Assembly: GCA_024405895.1 (NCBI GenBank)
Contig: JAKSNW010000010.1
Location: 1-63,168 of the forward strand
DNA from: Paludibacteraceae bacterium
GTDB lineage: Bacteria > Bacteroidota > Bacteroidia > Bacteroidales > Paludibacteraceae
Length of the DNA stretch: 63,168 bases
Direction: 5' to 3'
A program made the position numbers and the translations under genes. Below are positions 32,498 through 41,736 of the stretch, in pieces (within the stretch, counting starts at the first letter, position 1; every line of letters starts with the position of its first letter). The notes below the pieces were generated by a model. That model worked only from the letters and a program-made list of their open reading frames with translations, had not been told where the DNA came from and did not search any database.

Positions 32498-33531
32498 TAT
32501 TGTGAGATATTGGATGTTAAATGTATGAGTATTGGGAGGTGGTCGCTGTATCCTGCCTGATAAGTGCTGGCTCGATAGGTTCTGAATGGCTGTTGACCTG
32601 TTTTGTCGGACTCAAGTATCCAGTCGGGTGCAAAGATGGTGACAGTGTCGGAGGTGGTGCTGAGCGGATGTGAGTGCTGAAGCAATGAGCCAGAAACGAT
32701 GATGTGGTCGAGCATTCCCCAGTGTCCCTCGAATTTATGGCTGCCTATAGATGTGTGCTCCTGAAGTGGAGCGCAGAGGTCATAGAGTTGTGATGGTAAG
32801 ATGGCATTGCTTGGAGCAATGGCTTGGAGAGTGTTGACGATGGCGCTGTTGTAAGGGTAGTCGTTGAAGTCGCCCATGATGATGATGCGGGCTTCTGGAT
32901 TGAGGGTGAAGACGCTGTCGACAGCCATGCGCAGTCGGCGGGCTGCTTCTATGCGTCGCGGTTCTGATTGTTGTTGTCCACCCAGACGTGAAGGAAAATG
33001 GCAGACAAAGAGATGTAGCGTGTCGTGTTGGGCAATACCACTTACATATAATATATCGCGTGTAGGATGTTCGGTGTTGGCTGGTGCAGCGGGAATGGGG
33101 CGGGCATTGAGCAGACGGAAACGGGATGGCTGATAGAGGAGAGCCACATCAATACCACGAACATCGGGTGAGTCGAAATGAACGAAACGGTAATGGAGGT
33201 TTTTGAGTGGGGCTACTTTAATCAGTTGTTTAAGGACATCGTCGTTCTCCACTTCACAGAGTCCTACGATGGCTGGAGCGTTCCAACCGTTGGCACATGC
33301 TATGACGCGGGAGATATTGGCAAGTTTTAGTTGCAGTCGTTGGGAGGTCCAGTGACGAATACCTTGTGGTGTGTATTCTTCGTCATTGTTTGGCTCCTGA
33401 TGCTTTGTGTCGAAGAGATTCTCAACGTTATAACTCATCACTGTCAGCGTGTCATTGGGTGCTGCATGGACTGCCACAGACAGCATGGTCAGTAGCAGAC
33501 AGATGAGAAGGAAATGAATGCGAGAAAGCAT
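32497..33531 (-). CDS. Exported endonuclease/exonuclease/phosphatase family protein
   Basis: 344 residues. Signal peptide about 1-23 (IHFLLICLLLTMLSVAVHA). The mature part is an EEP-fold hydrolase: VMSYNVENLFD, VGLCEVENDDV (metal-binding Glu), IIIMGDFNDYPYN (catalytic Asp and Asn), LDHIIVSG and YSDHLPILIHL (final Asp-His). All core residues are present, so it is probably active. Substrate could be a phosphodiester in nucleic acid, lipid or sugar; not decided by sequence. Predicted periplasmic. It lies 4 bases after the beta-helix lipoprotein gene and overlaps the CWC gene. Confidence 0.88.
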   Translation of the reverse strand: MLSRIHFLLICLLLTMLSVAVHAAPNDTLTVMSYNVENLFDTKHQEPNNDEEYTPQGIRHWTSQRLQLKLANISRVIACANGWNAPAIVGLCEVENDDVLKQLIKVAPLKNLHYRFVHFDSPDVRGIDVALLYQPSRFRLLNARPIPAAPANTEHPTRDILYVSGIAQHDTLHLFVCHFPSRLGGQQQSEPRRIEAARRLRMAVDSVFTLNPEARIIIMGDFNDYPYNSAIVNTLQAIAPSNAILPSQLYDLCAPLQEHTSIGSHKFEGHWGMLDHIIVSGSLLQHSHPLSTTSDTVTIFAPDWILESDKTGQQPFRTYRASTYQAGYSDHLPILIHLTSNISQ

Positions 33532-33534
33532 GGG

Positions 33535-35049
33535 CTATTGATTAGGAAGCATGCGTTCGTAGGCACCGAGGTCGGGATGTCCGTCTGTCAAACGGTTGTT
33601 GCCGTTGAGGTCGGTAGGGTAACGAGCACTGACGCTCTTGTTGGCACGATTGAGTGCCCTTGAGCCTATGGCAAGCTGGAAGTTGAAGTATCCGTCTTCG
33701 TCGCGATTGGCAATGGAGGTGTTGACAAACACGGTGTCTGACTCATAAAGCGTGGTGCCGGGAATGAGGTCGTTCTGGTTGTGACTCCAGGTGATATTGT
33801 TATAGTAAGGCAATGTGCTTTGTTTAGCCTTGATGAGACAGTCGGAGATGTATACGTTATAATTGGCGTTGGTGAATGTGTCGCGATCCAATTCCAACTC
33901 AGTGCCAATGCTGCCGAAGATGATGGAGTTTTCCATGACGCAGCGACTGATAGGGAACGCTGTCAAGCGATTGCCATTGAGTACATAGTTTGTGATGGCT
34001 ACAGCAGGACCTTCGCGCATACCCCAAGGGTAGTAGTTGGCAAAGGTGCAATGGGTGGCTTGCAGTTCGCCTCCTAACTGAGTGAGACAGGAAACGCCGC
34101 AGTTGGAGAATTCGCAGTTGGACAGTTCTGCAACACCTTCCTGAATGTAGAGTCCGTAGCCACTGTTGTTGTGAACAATGCAACTCTCCATCTGAAGTGT
34201 TGGATTGCTTCTTGATGCTCCGATGAGCATGATGCCCAATGAACCGCCTCGGATGTGTGTGTGGGTGAAACAGTAGTGCGATGTGCTGTTCTGCAGATAG
34301 ATATTGCCCCATTGTGCAGGCATGTAGTCGTAAGGGGTGTGGTCTACGTCGTTGATGTGGTCGAAACGGTCGCCACGCATCACAATAGGTTCAGCGCTTG
34401 TGCCTGAAGCAACGATGTTGCCGTCGGCTATGAGATGAGCATCGCGATGGAAATAGATGGTGGTTCCTTCGGTGATTGTCAACGTCGTGCCTTCTGGTAT
34501 GTGGAGATAGCCGAAGACCAAGTAGCAATGGTCTTTGGTCAGGGTTGTGTCAGATGCAAATGAGTGCGAACGGAACGTGATGGCTTGCTGACCATAGGCA
34601 TTGAGCAACACACCATTGGTGTTGCCATTGACAGTAAAGAGCAGTTCGTCTTCGATATATACGGGGAGGTTGTCTTCATTCTCCGGTGCGGTCAGTTCCA
34701 CAAAGACATAGAGACTGTCGTGAGGGGCAATCTCCAGATTCTTCAACTCGTTGTTCTCGTTGGGAATCTTGCCGTTGAAGTTGAAACGGAACGATGAGCC
34801 AGCACCTTCTCGAAGACGTATCTCACTGATGTTGAGATAATCGTTTGATTGGTTGTAAACAAGTATGGAACTGGTGCGAGACGGTACTTCCGTAAAGATG
34901 GTATCGAAGGTGAGGGTGTCGCACGAGAAATAAAGACGTGCGTCGGGGTCGGTGGAGTAGTGAATCTGCGTGCAGGAACAAATGGTAACCAAGGCTACCA
35001 TCAGCACGAGATAAACGTATTTTTTTATGGACTCCAACCGAAACATCAA
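33535..35049 (-). CDS. Parallel beta-helix lipoprotein
   Basis: 504 residues. Lipoprotein signal with Cys26 (VTICSC). Residues about 30-160 form an N-terminal beta domain (FDTIFTEVPSRTSSILVYNQ, LEIAPHDSLYVFVELTAP). From about 175 the chain has right-handed beta-helix rungs (CYLVFGYLHIPEGTTLTI, MESCIVHNNSGYGLYIQ, AELSNCEFSNCG, ATHCTFANY). The C-terminus ends LTDGHPDLGAYER, the usual end of Bacteroidota right-handed helix or choice-of-anchor Q proteins. Binds or modifies an extracellular polymer perhaps; no catalytic residues can be named. It leads the three-gene unit 32297-35049. Confidence 0.82.
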   Translation of the reverse strand: MMFRLESIKKYVYLVLMVALVTICSCTQIHYSTDPDARLYFSCDTLTFDTIFTEVPSRTSSILVYNQSNDYLNISEIRLREGAGSSFRFNFNGKIPNENNELKNLEIAPHDSLYVFVELTAPENEDNLPVYIEDELLFTVNGNTNGVLLNAYGQQAITFRSHSFASDTTLTKDHCYLVFGYLHIPEGTTLTITEGTTIYFHRDAHLIADGNIVASGTSAEPIVMRGDRFDHINDVDHTPYDYMPAQWGNIYLQNSTSHYCFTHTHIRGGSLGIMLIGASRSNPTLQMESCIVHNNSGYGLYIQEGVAELSNCEFSNCGVSCLTQLGGELQATHCTFANYYPWGMREGPAVAITNYVLNGNRLTAFPISRCVMENSIIFGSIGTELELDRDTFTNANYNVYISDCLIKAKQSTLPYYNNITWSHNQNDLIPGTTLYESDTVFVNTSIANRDEDGYFNFQLAIGSRALNRANKSVSARYPTDLNGNNRLTDGHPDLGAYERMLPNQ

Positions 35050-35070
35050 CGCTGTTGTTTTGTGCAGAAA

Positions 35071-36180
35071 CTATTTACCTGCAAACTCCATGAGATAAGC
35101 CTTGATGAAGGCGTCGATGTCGCCATCCATTACAGCATTGACATTGGAGGTTTGGTAGTTGGTGCGGTGGTCTTTCACACGGCGATCATCGAAGACATAG
35201 GAACGGATCTGTGAGCCCCATTCGATTTTCTTCTTGCCAGCTTCCACCTTGGCAGTCTCCTGATTGCGTTTCTCCAATTCCAGTTCGTAGAGTTGTGATT
35301 TCAGCAGTCGGAGTGCGTTTTCTTTGTTTTTCGGTTGGTCGCGGGTCTCGGTGTTTTCGATAACGATTTCGTCGTCCAATCCAGTGAGTGGGTTTTTGAA
35401 GGTGTAGTGCAGACGAACGCCAGATTCTACCTTGTTGACGTTCTGACCACCGGCACCACCGCTTCGGAAGGTATCCCAACTGAGGTTGGCGGTTTGAATC
35501 TCAATCTCGATGGTATCGTCAATCAAAGGTACAACGAAGACGGATGAGAAGGAGGTCATGCGTTTGCCTTGAGCGTTGTAAGGACTGACACGGACGAGAC
35601 GGTGAACGCCGTTCTCGCTTTTTAGATAACCATAGGCATAGTCGCCTTCCACTTTGATGGTGACTGACTTAATGCCTGCCTCATCGCCATCAAGAATGTG
35701 AGAAATCTCAGTCTTGTAACCTGATTTCTCGCAGTAGCGGAGGTACATACGCATCAGCATGTCGGCCCAGTCTTGAGCCTCTGTGCCACCAGCACCAGCC
35801 ACAATCTTGATAACAGCACCCAGTTTGTCTTCTTCACGACGAAGCATGTTGCGCATCTCCAAAGCCTCCACTTTTTCCAAAGCGATGTTGTAGGCATTGT
35901 CTATATCTGCCTCCTCGGTGACGCCTTCCTTGAAGAATTCATAGGCAAGCTTCACTTCTTCAACGGCTGATTCAACGGTGGAGTATCCTTCAATCCAGTA
36001 TTTGATTTCCTTTACCTTTTTCATTTGAATCTCGGCACTCTTCTGGTCGTTCCAGAATTCGGGGGCCTGAGTGCGCAACTCTTCCTCTTCGAGTTGCATC
36101 TTACGGTTAGGAATGTCAAGATAACGGTGCAACGCCTCAACGCGTTCTTCCAGGGCTTTTATCTGTTCGGTGGTGGTCAC
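35071..36180 (-). CDS. prfB: Peptide chain release factor 2
   Basis: Terminates translation at UGA and UAA. 369 residues with the GGQ motif (SGGAGGQNVNKVESGVRLH) and GAGGTEAQDWADMLMRMY. The stop-codon tripeptide, usually Ser-Pro-Phe, reads Ser-Pro-Tyr here (VSPYNAQGKR). The programmed +1 frameshift common in prfB (CTT TGA C) is absent: the corresponding site reads CTT GAC in one continuous frame (HRYLDIPNRK), so autoregulation by frameshifting is lost. Normal length. It is 21 bases upstream of the beta-helix gene and 32 bases downstream of the mannosyltransferase-like gene, possibly one transcript. Confidence 0.95.
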   Translation of the reverse strand: MTTTEQIKALEERVEALHRYLDIPNRKMQLEEEELRTQAPEFWNDQKSAEIQMKKVKEIKYWIEGYSTVESAVEEVKLAYEFFKEGVTEEADIDNAYNIALEKVEALEMRNMLRREEDKLGAVIKIVAGAGGTEAQDWADMLMRMYLRYCEKSGYKTEISHILDGDEAGIKSVTIKVEGDYAYGYLKSENGVHRLVRVSPYNAQGKRMTSFSSVFVVPLIDDTIEIEIQTANLSWDTFRSGGAGGQNVNKVESGVRLHYTFKNPLTGLDDEIVIENTETRDQPKNKENALRLLKSQLYELELEKRNQETAKVEAGKKKIEWGSQIRSYVFDDRRVKDHRTNYQTSNVNAVMDGDIDAFIKAYLMEFAGK

Positions 36181-36212
36181 GGTGTATAAGTGATAGTTGT
36201 TTTAGTTTGCTA

Positions 36213-36956
36213 TTATTTCTGTGCGTGTGGGTATTTGCGGAACCAGCTGCTGACCTTCAGTTGGACAACACCAAAGAGGGCTTCGGAGAAGATGCCGCCT
36301 GACATCTTGGAAGTGCCGAGGGCACGGTTGACGAAGACGATTGGCACTTCGGTGATTTTGAAACCGCATTTGCTGGCGGTAAATTTCATCTCAATCTGGA
36401 AGGCATAGCCTTTGAAGCGAATCTTGTCGAGCTCGATGGTTTGGAGCACTTCGCGACGGTAGCAAACGAAGCCGGCGGTGGTGTCTGCCACTTTCAAACC
36501 GGTAACGATGCGAACGTACATGGAAGCGAAATATGACATCATTACGCGACCCATTGGCCAGTTGACAACATTGACAACATTGCCTACGTAGCGAGAGCCA
36601 ACGGCTACGTCGTAGCCATTATGAGCGCATGCTTCGTAGAGTTCCAACAATTTTGGTACGGGGTGTGAGAAGTCTGCGTCCATCTCGAAGACATACTCGT
36701 AGTTGTGCTCCAAAACCCATTTGAAACCGGCGATATAGGCAGTGCCGAGTCCCAGTTTGCCGCTGCGTTCCACAAGGTGGAGACGTTCTGGAAACTGCTG
36801 TTGAAGCGATTTAACGATATTGGCCGTTCCGTCTGGTGAACCATCGTCAATGATAAGGATATCAAAGGCGTGTGGGAGATCAAACACCGCACGGATGATG
36901 TTCTCAATATTCTCTTTCTCGTTGTACGTTGGGATAATAACTACTGAATCTGACAT
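36213..36956 (-). CDS. Polyprenol-phosphate mannosyltransferase-like GT2
   Basis: 247 residues of a GT2 glycosyltransferase without a membrane anchor. VVIIPTYNEKENI, ILIIDDGSPDGTA, GLGTAYIAGFKW and FEMDADFSHP (DxD) are the signature of the dolichol-phosphate mannose synthase group. VADTTAGFVCYRREVL and VPIVFVNRALGTSKM also fit. It probably transfers mannose or a similar sugar from a nucleotide donor to a polyprenyl phosphate at the inner face of the cytoplasmic membrane, supplying later glycan assembly. A -7 box lies 28 bases upstream. Sugar specificity cannot be read off. Confidence 0.9.
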   Translation of the reverse strand: MSDSVVIIPTYNEKENIENIIRAVFDLPHAFDILIIDDGSPDGTANIVKSLQQQFPERLHLVERSGKLGLGTAYIAGFKWVLEHNYEYVFEMDADFSHPVPKLLELYEACAHNGYDVAVGSRYVGNVVNVVNWPMGRVMMSYFASMYVRIVTGLKVADTTAGFVCYRREVLQTIELDKIRFKGYAFQIEMKFTASKCGFKITEVPIVFVNRALGTSKMSGGIFSEALFGVVQLKVSSWFRKYPHAQK

Positions 36957-36984
36957 AGTTGTATTGTGTTGTCGTTTTATCGGG

Positions 36985-36992
36985 CAAAGTTA
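36985..36992 (-). promoter_or_regulatory. -7 box of GT2-prfB unit
   Basis: Minus-strand TAACTTTG, 28 bases upstream of the ATG at 36956. Confidence 0.4.
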
Positions 36993-37041
36993 CGCTTTTT
37001 CTGCTGAATAACGTGTGATTTGTGTAGTAATAATTTTCTTG

Positions 37042-38205
37042 TCACGATGCTTTGCGGCAAAGTATTAGCAGGCGGTTGCCATTCATGGTCACGCCAAAGA
37101 TGAAACGTTCGCTGCTGTCGCCTACTTTGAGTTGCTTGCGTAGGGCATCAGCACCCAGTGGAAAGTTGCGGACTGCAACAGCTGCATTGCTGTAATCTTC
37201 AGGAAACTGCGAACGGCATTTCTTGTTGAAAGGTACGACCGCATCTACTTTGAAACGTCGACCGAAGAAATTGTCGCAAGGAGTTTCCGCGGTGAACAGG
37301 TGAGTGTTTGGGTCAAGCGGATGAATGTGGTGCAAATGGGCGATAGCATGGAACATACCGGCTTTCATGACGGTTGGATGTGGCTCAAAGAGAAAACTGC
37401 CAACCTCTGTAGCAGAGGCAATAGGCTCGGCATCGGTTATAGCATCGAAACGGAGCGATTGCGGATTATGTTTCAGCTCAACGCAATGGAGCGTTGGCGT
37501 TCCGCTGAATTGACGGTTGGCTATGAGGAGCAGTTCCTTGCATTCGTCATTTACGCTGACCACATGCACTTGGCTGATATGAGTGAGTGTGCCTACGGAA
37601 AGGGCAATGTCAAGCATAGGCGAAAGTTTCACCATAACGGTCTCGGCTTTCTCCAACATCATCTCCCACATAGGAACGATATTGGGGGAGCAATGTTGCA
37701 ACAGAACGGTCTTCTTGCCTGCATCATCGCGACGGGCTGGGTCGATGAAGAGAAGGTCGAGTGGCTGACTGATTCGTTTTAATGCTTCTTCGGCATCGTC
37801 GTTCCAAACCTCGATGTTGGCATGGGTGACCGATGCATTATGTTGCATCAGATTACAGAGTTCTGGGTTGCGGTCGACATAAATGGCACTTTGATATTTT
37901 TGTTGCAGAAACCAGCAATCAACACCAGTTCCGCCTGTAAGGTCGGCCATGCGCTGACCTCCGGAAACAAGTGTGGTTTTGTAACGGGCTGCCCATTCGC
38001 TTGAACATTGTTCGATGTTGAGGCGGGGAGGAAACAACATCTCGCTGTTTGCTGCCCAGGTTGGCACTTTGTGGGCAAGCATTTGGCGAGCCGTAATCTG
38101 CTGTAGCGCCATGGGGAGGTCGACACCCTCTGGTGCATGTTTGAGTGCCAACTTGCGGATGTCGTCGTTGAGGTGCTGCTGTATGAATTGCAAAGTGTCG
38201 GTCAT
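37042..38205 (-). CDS. SAM-dependent methyltransferase with THUMP-like domain
   Basis: 387 residues from the ATG at 38205; an ATG at 38220 is an alternative and the frame opens at 38277. N-terminal helical part, then a class I methyltransferase core: ADLTGGTGVDCWFLQQK (SAM-binding motif I), IYVDRNPELCNLMQHNA (motif II) and LLFIDPARRD (motif IV, DPAR). The C-terminal 150 residues (CRSQFPEDYSNAAVAVRNFP, RFIFGVTMNGNRLLILCR) match the THUMP-like end of Bacteroidota proteins of this family. Probably an RNA methyltransferase (inference from the THUMP-like part). Cytoplasmic. No operon partner is clear; gltX lies 96 bases upstream on the same strand. Confidence 0.82.
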   Translation of the reverse strand: MTDTLQFIQQHLNDDIRKLALKHAPEGVDLPMALQQITARQMLAHKVPTWAANSEMLFPPRLNIEQCSSEWAARYKTTLVSGGQRMADLTGGTGVDCWFLQQKYQSAIYVDRNPELCNLMQHNASVTHANIEVWNDDAEEALKRISQPLDLLFIDPARRDDAGKKTVLLQHCSPNIVPMWEMMLEKAETVMVKLSPMLDIALSVGTLTHISQVHVVSVNDECKELLLIANRQFSGTPTLHCVELKHNPQSLRFDAITDAEPIASATEVGSFLFEPHPTVMKAGMFHAIAHLHHIHPLDPNTHLFTAETPCDNFFGRRFKVDAVVPFNKKCRSQFPEDYSNAAVAVRNFPLGADALRKQLKVGDSSERFIFGVTMNGNRLLILCRKAS

Positions 38206-38301
38206 TGTTGTCGAGGGCATGCGATAGAAACACCAAGGGTTGCCGTTCGGTGGTGTGAGTGTCTCGCCGAACAACAACCCGTGGTTTGGTGTGATATGAG
38301 G

Positions 38302-39831
38302 TTATGAACGCATCGCTGCAATAGCGTTGTCGATGCGGAGCAATGTTTCTGCTTTACCGAGAATGGTGGTGATTTGGAACATGTGTGGACCTTTCATCTC
38401 GCCAACAAGAGCAAGACGAAGTGGGTTCATCACGTCGCCCATCTTATAGTTGTTGTCGGCGCACCATTGTGAAACAAATGGTTCTGCCTCAGCTGCATTG
38501 CCGAAGAGTTCGTCGCTCATATTGGCAAACATCTCGCGGGCTGCTGCCAGAATGTCTGGTGTTGTTTCCTTCCAACGTTTCTGACGGTCTTTCTCGTTGT
38601 AGGTGGTAGGTGTCTCGAAGTAGAAGGCTGCGTTGGCCCAGATTTCTGTGGCAAAGGTGCAACGGCCTTTTACTGCATCAACCATAGCCACAAGTTTCTT
38701 CATATCGGCTTCATAGCCTTTGGCTTTGACTACCTCGGCAAACTTAACAGCCAGTTCCTCGTTGCTCTTTTCCTGAAGATAGGTATGGTTGAACCACTTG
38801 CCCTTCTCGTAGTCGAAACGGGCACCACTCTTGGCGCAACGTGAGAGTGAGAATTTCTGACAGAGTTCGTCCATGGTCATTACCTCGCTGTCATCGCCAG
38901 GATTCCATCCAAGCAAAGCAAGGAAGTTAACCACGGCTTCTGGCTCATAGCCAGCTTCGCGATAGCCGCTGCTGATAGCACCAGTGGCAGGATCGTGCCA
39001 TTCGAGAGGAAAAACAGGGAAACCAAGACGGTCGCCATCGCGTTTGCTGAGTTTGCCGCTGCCTTCTGGTTTGAGAAGCAAGGAGAGGTGAGCAAATTGT
39101 GGCATGGTGTCTTCCCAACCGAAGAAACGGTAGAGCAGCACGTGGAGTGGGGCACTTGGCAACCATTCCTCACCACGAATTACGTGTGACACTTCCATCA
39201 AGTGGTCGTCAACGATGTTTGCCAAGTGATAGGTTGGCAGATTGTCGGCACTCTTGTAGAGAACTTTATCATCGAGAATGGTGGAGTTGATAGTCACGTC
39301 GCCACGAATAAGGTCGTGAACTACGATTTCTTCGCCTGGCTCAATTTTGGCTCTGACTACATAGACGTCACCTCGGGCAATACGCTCGTCTACTTCTTCT
39401 TTTGAAAGGGTAAGCGAGTTGGTCATTTGACCACGGGTTTGGGCATCGTATTGGAAATTGGCAATTTCCTTGCGTTTCTCTTCCAATTGTGCTGGGGTGT
39501 CGAAAGCAATATAGGCGTGACCGCTCTCAAGGAGTTGGTCAACATATTTTCTGTAGATATCTCTGCGTTCGCTCTGACGATATGGACCATAGTTGCCACC
39601 ATAGCCAACACCTTCGGAGAATTTGATGCCAAGCCATTCGAGTGCTTCTTTGATATAAGCCTCAGCACCTGGTACAAAACGTGAGCTGTCGGTATCTTCA
39701 ATACGGAGAATCATGTCTCCGTTGTTTTGTTTTGCGAACAAATAGTTGTAAAGAGCGGTTCTTACGCCACCGATATGGAGTGGACCTGTAGGTGATGGGG
39801 CGAACCTTACTCTGACTCTTCTTTCTGCCAT
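38302..39831 (-). CDS. gltX: Glutamate-tRNA ligase
   Basis: Charges tRNA-Glu with glutamate in the cytoplasm. 509 residues from the ATG at 39831 ([20 protein letters not shown]); the longer frame to 39945 adds spacer. Class I motifs: [11 protein letters not shown] (HIGH-like) and [11 protein letters not shown] (KMSKS-like). [10 protein letters not shown] and [11 protein letters not shown] are also typical. It lacks the Cys-rich zinc site of some GluRS types. Normal length for the Bacteroidota enzyme. A -7 box at 39858 precedes it. Divergent from truA. Confidence 0.95.
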   Translation of the reverse strand: MAERRVRVRFAPSPTGPLHIGGVRTALYNYLFAKQNNGDMILRIEDTDSSRFVPGAEAYIKEALEWLGIKFSEGVGYGGNYGPYRQSERRDIYRKYVDQLLESGHAYIAFDTPAQLEEKRKEIANFQYDAQTRGQMTNSLTLSKEEVDERIARGDVYVVRAKIEPGEEIVVHDLIRGDVTINSTILDDKVLYKSADNLPTYHLANIVDDHLMEVSHVIRGEEWLPSAPLHVLLYRFFGWEDTMPQFAHLSLLLKPEGSGKLSKRDGDRLGFPVFPLEWHDPATGAISSGYREAGYEPEAVVNFLALLGWNPGDDSEVMTMDELCQKFSLSRCAKSGARFDYEKGKWFNHTYLQEKSNEELAVKFAEVVKAKGYEADMKKLVAMVDAVKGRCTFATEIWANAAFYFETPTTYNEKDRQKRWKETTPDILAAAREMFANMSDELFGNAAEAEPFVSQWCADNNYKMGDVMNPLRLALVGEMKGPHMFQITTILGKAETLLRIDNAIAAMRS

Positions 39832-39857
39832 TTCTGTATGTGTTTTGAATTTGGGGA

Positions 39858-39865
39858 CAAAGGTA
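39858..39865 (-). promoter_or_regulatory. -7 box of gltX
   Basis: Minus-strand TACCTTTG, 26 bases upstream of the ATG at 39831; supports that start. Confidence 0.45.
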
Positions 39866-39973
39866 CGATTTTTTTGCGAGTAAGTCCTTTGCCAATACGG
39901 TCTATTTGTACTGTTTATGTCGGAATAATCTTCCTGCTGTTTCAAACAGTAGAAATTTAGCTTTGCAAAGGGG

Positions 39974-40002
39974 TTTGAAACCGCAAAAAATGACTACCTT
40001 TG
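39974..40002 (+). promoter_or_regulatory. Promoter of truA
   Basis: TTTG (39974-39977), 17 bases, TACCTTTG (39995-40002). It overlaps the first codon of the longest truA frame, which rules out that start. Confidence 0.6.
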
Positions 40003-40053
40003 TGTCGGCTTTCGCCATACAATATATTATACATTGCAATAATACTTATCCAC

Positions 40054-40872
40054 ATGAACAGACAAGGCAGAAACGGCTCGTCAATGCGTTGGAAACTAAC
40101 CATCGCCTACGACGGCACACGATATCAAGGATGGCAAATGCAACAGGGTCGTCGCACTATACAAGGTGCTTTGATGGATGCTGCGAGACAGGCTCTTGGC
40201 GAACGTGCGCGTATTCAGATTCAAGGTTCTGGACGAACCGATGCTGGTGTGCATGCCATTGCTCAGGTGGCACATCTTGAAGCCGAAACACGTTTGTCTC
40301 CTCAACAGTTGCAACGTGCTATCAACGACGGACTTCCGTATGATATTACCGTGATGTCTGTTGAAAAAGTGGCTTCTTCGTTTCATGCCCGTCATGATGC
40401 TGTAGCACGTAGTTATGTCTATGTCATTTCACGACAGAGAACTGCTTTCATGAAGCCGTTTGTCTGGTGGGTGAAAGATTCACTCGATGTGGAAGCTATG
40501 CGTCAAGCCGCTGATTATCTCGTTGGCCGTCATGATTTTGCTGCATTTACCGATCCAGATGCGGAATCACCCAATACGATAGTTGATTTGTCTGCTGTGG
40601 ATATCTACGACTCTCCCGAACGCATCCTGATACATATCACTGGCTCTCATTTTCTTTGGAAAATGGTGCGTAGGGTAGTTGGCGTGCTTGTGGATACAGG
40701 ACGAGGTAATCGTACACCTTCAGATGTTGAGGCTTTGCTGAACAGTACAACTGGCGATGTGGCACGATTGACTGCACCACCATCAGGATTGTTCCTTGAA
40801 CATGTCTATTATAGAGGCGAACGTCCGGAACGGGGCGTTCTTGTAGCAGAGCGTGCTATTGCCTTACCTTAG
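40054..40872 (+). CDS. truA: tRNA pseudouridine synthase A
   Basis: Forms pseudouridine at positions 38-40 of the tRNA anticodon arm. 272 residues from the ATG at 40054; a second ATG at 40084 (MRWKLTIAYDG) is nearly as likely. Family landmarks: LTIAYDGTRYQGWQ, RRTIQGALMDA, GSGRTDAGVHAIAQ (catalytic Asp), SSFHARHDAVARSYVY, HDFAAFTDPD and FLWKMVRRVVGVLVD. Standard length. Its tail overlaps the tail of the convergent TauE/SafE gene by 9 bases, so no terminator separates them. Confidence 0.95.
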   Translation: MNRQGRNGSSMRWKLTIAYDGTRYQGWQMQQGRRTIQGALMDAARQALGERARIQIQGSGRTDAGVHAIAQVAHLEAETRLSPQQLQRAINDGLPYDITVMSVEKVASSFHARHDAVARSYVYVISRQRTAFMKPFVWWVKDSLDVEAMRQAADYLVGRHDFAAFTDPDAESPNTIVDLSAVDIYDSPERILIHITGSHFLWKMVRRVVGVLVDTGRGNRTPSDVEALLNSTTGDVARLTAPPSGLFLEHVYYRGERPERGVLVAERAIALP

Positions 40873-41595
40873 CAAGGAGGTCAGGCCTACGATGGCAAGG
40901 AAAACGTAGACGATTTTTCTCAGTTGTGCCGATGAAATTCTGCGGCTGAAACGTGCTCCCAACCAAAGGCCGCAAAGCACACCAATCACACCAACAAACC
41001 AGAGCTTGCCTACAATGGGTGTGAAGAATCCTACACGACCTCGGTAACAGGTCATCAACGCATTACCTAAAAGAAAATACCATTGGGTCTGTGCCATATA
41101 GACCTCTTTCTCGTCTGTAGATGCCAGAAAATAGACTACGGCTGGAGGTCCTTGCATGGCAAATAAACCGCCCATCAGACCAGACAAAGAACCCATGGTA
41201 ACTTGAAGCCAACGGGAAGCACGCAGACGATAGCGGCTGTCGAAGAAAAAGTAATATAGGCTGGTCAGAATCATCACTATACCTAAGATTCTACGAAGCA
41301 ATGTGCTGTCTACCTTGGTCACGATTCTCACGGCAAACCAAGAGAACACAGCAAAGCAGAGCAAAATAGGCAACAGGTCTTTCCAATTCACATGTTTTCT
41401 GTGAGAAATGGCAGGTAAAAGGGCTGTAACAACAGCCAATGAACCAGACAAAGCGGTGGCTTCACCGTATGATGGCATCAACATCGGGAGTACGCTCATA
41501 AAAACGATGCCGAAACCAAAGCCGCTGACTCTCTGTATGAAAGCTGCCATTGTGGTCAGCAGAAGAATACTTGTGATAAGTGTATAGATACTCAT
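40864..41595 (-). CDS. TauE/SafE (TSUP) family transporter
   Basis: 243 residues from the ATG at 41595 (MSIYTLITSILLL); the frame opens at 41664 and an ATG at 41607 is an alternative. About eight membrane segments, with the duplicated TSUP pattern: MAAFIQRVSGFGFGIVFMSV in the first half and SLSGLMGGLFAMQGPPAVVYF in the second, where G-x-x-G and G-P-P are characteristic. The family moves small anions such as sulfite, organosulfonates or oxalate across the cytoplasmic membrane. Substrate unknown here. Short divergent spacer to the porin gene. Confidence 0.87.
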   Translation of the reverse strand: MSIYTLITSILLLTTMAAFIQRVSGFGFGIVFMSVLPMLMPSYGEATALSGSLAVVTALLPAISHRKHVNWKDLLPILLCFAVFSWFAVRIVTKVDSTLLRRILGIVMILTSLYYFFFDSRYRLRASRWLQVTMGSLSGLMGGLFAMQGPPAVVYFLASTDEKEVYMAQTQWYFLLGNALMTCYRGRVGFFTPIVGKLWFVGVIGVLCGLWLGARFSRRISSAQLRKIVYVFLAIVGLTSLLR

Positions 41596-41711
41596 TGTTC
41601 CAACCATTGGGATTTGCGGCTGCAAAATTACCGTAACTCGCTGTGATAGCCAAATCTTCGGCACTTAATATTGTGTGCGCTTATGAAGTGTCTAATTCAA
41701 AATATTATTCG

Positions 41712-41719
41712 TACCTTTG
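41712..41719 (+). promoter_or_regulatory. -7 box of porin gene
   Basis: TACCTTTG, 17 bases before the ATG at 41737. No good -33 match. Confidence 0.45.
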
Positions 41720-41736
41720 CCCTCTAAAACGAATTG

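Noticed and set aside
35071-36180. Programmed +1 frameshift in prfB
   Set aside because: The site reads CTT GAC in one continuous frame; there is no internal TGA.
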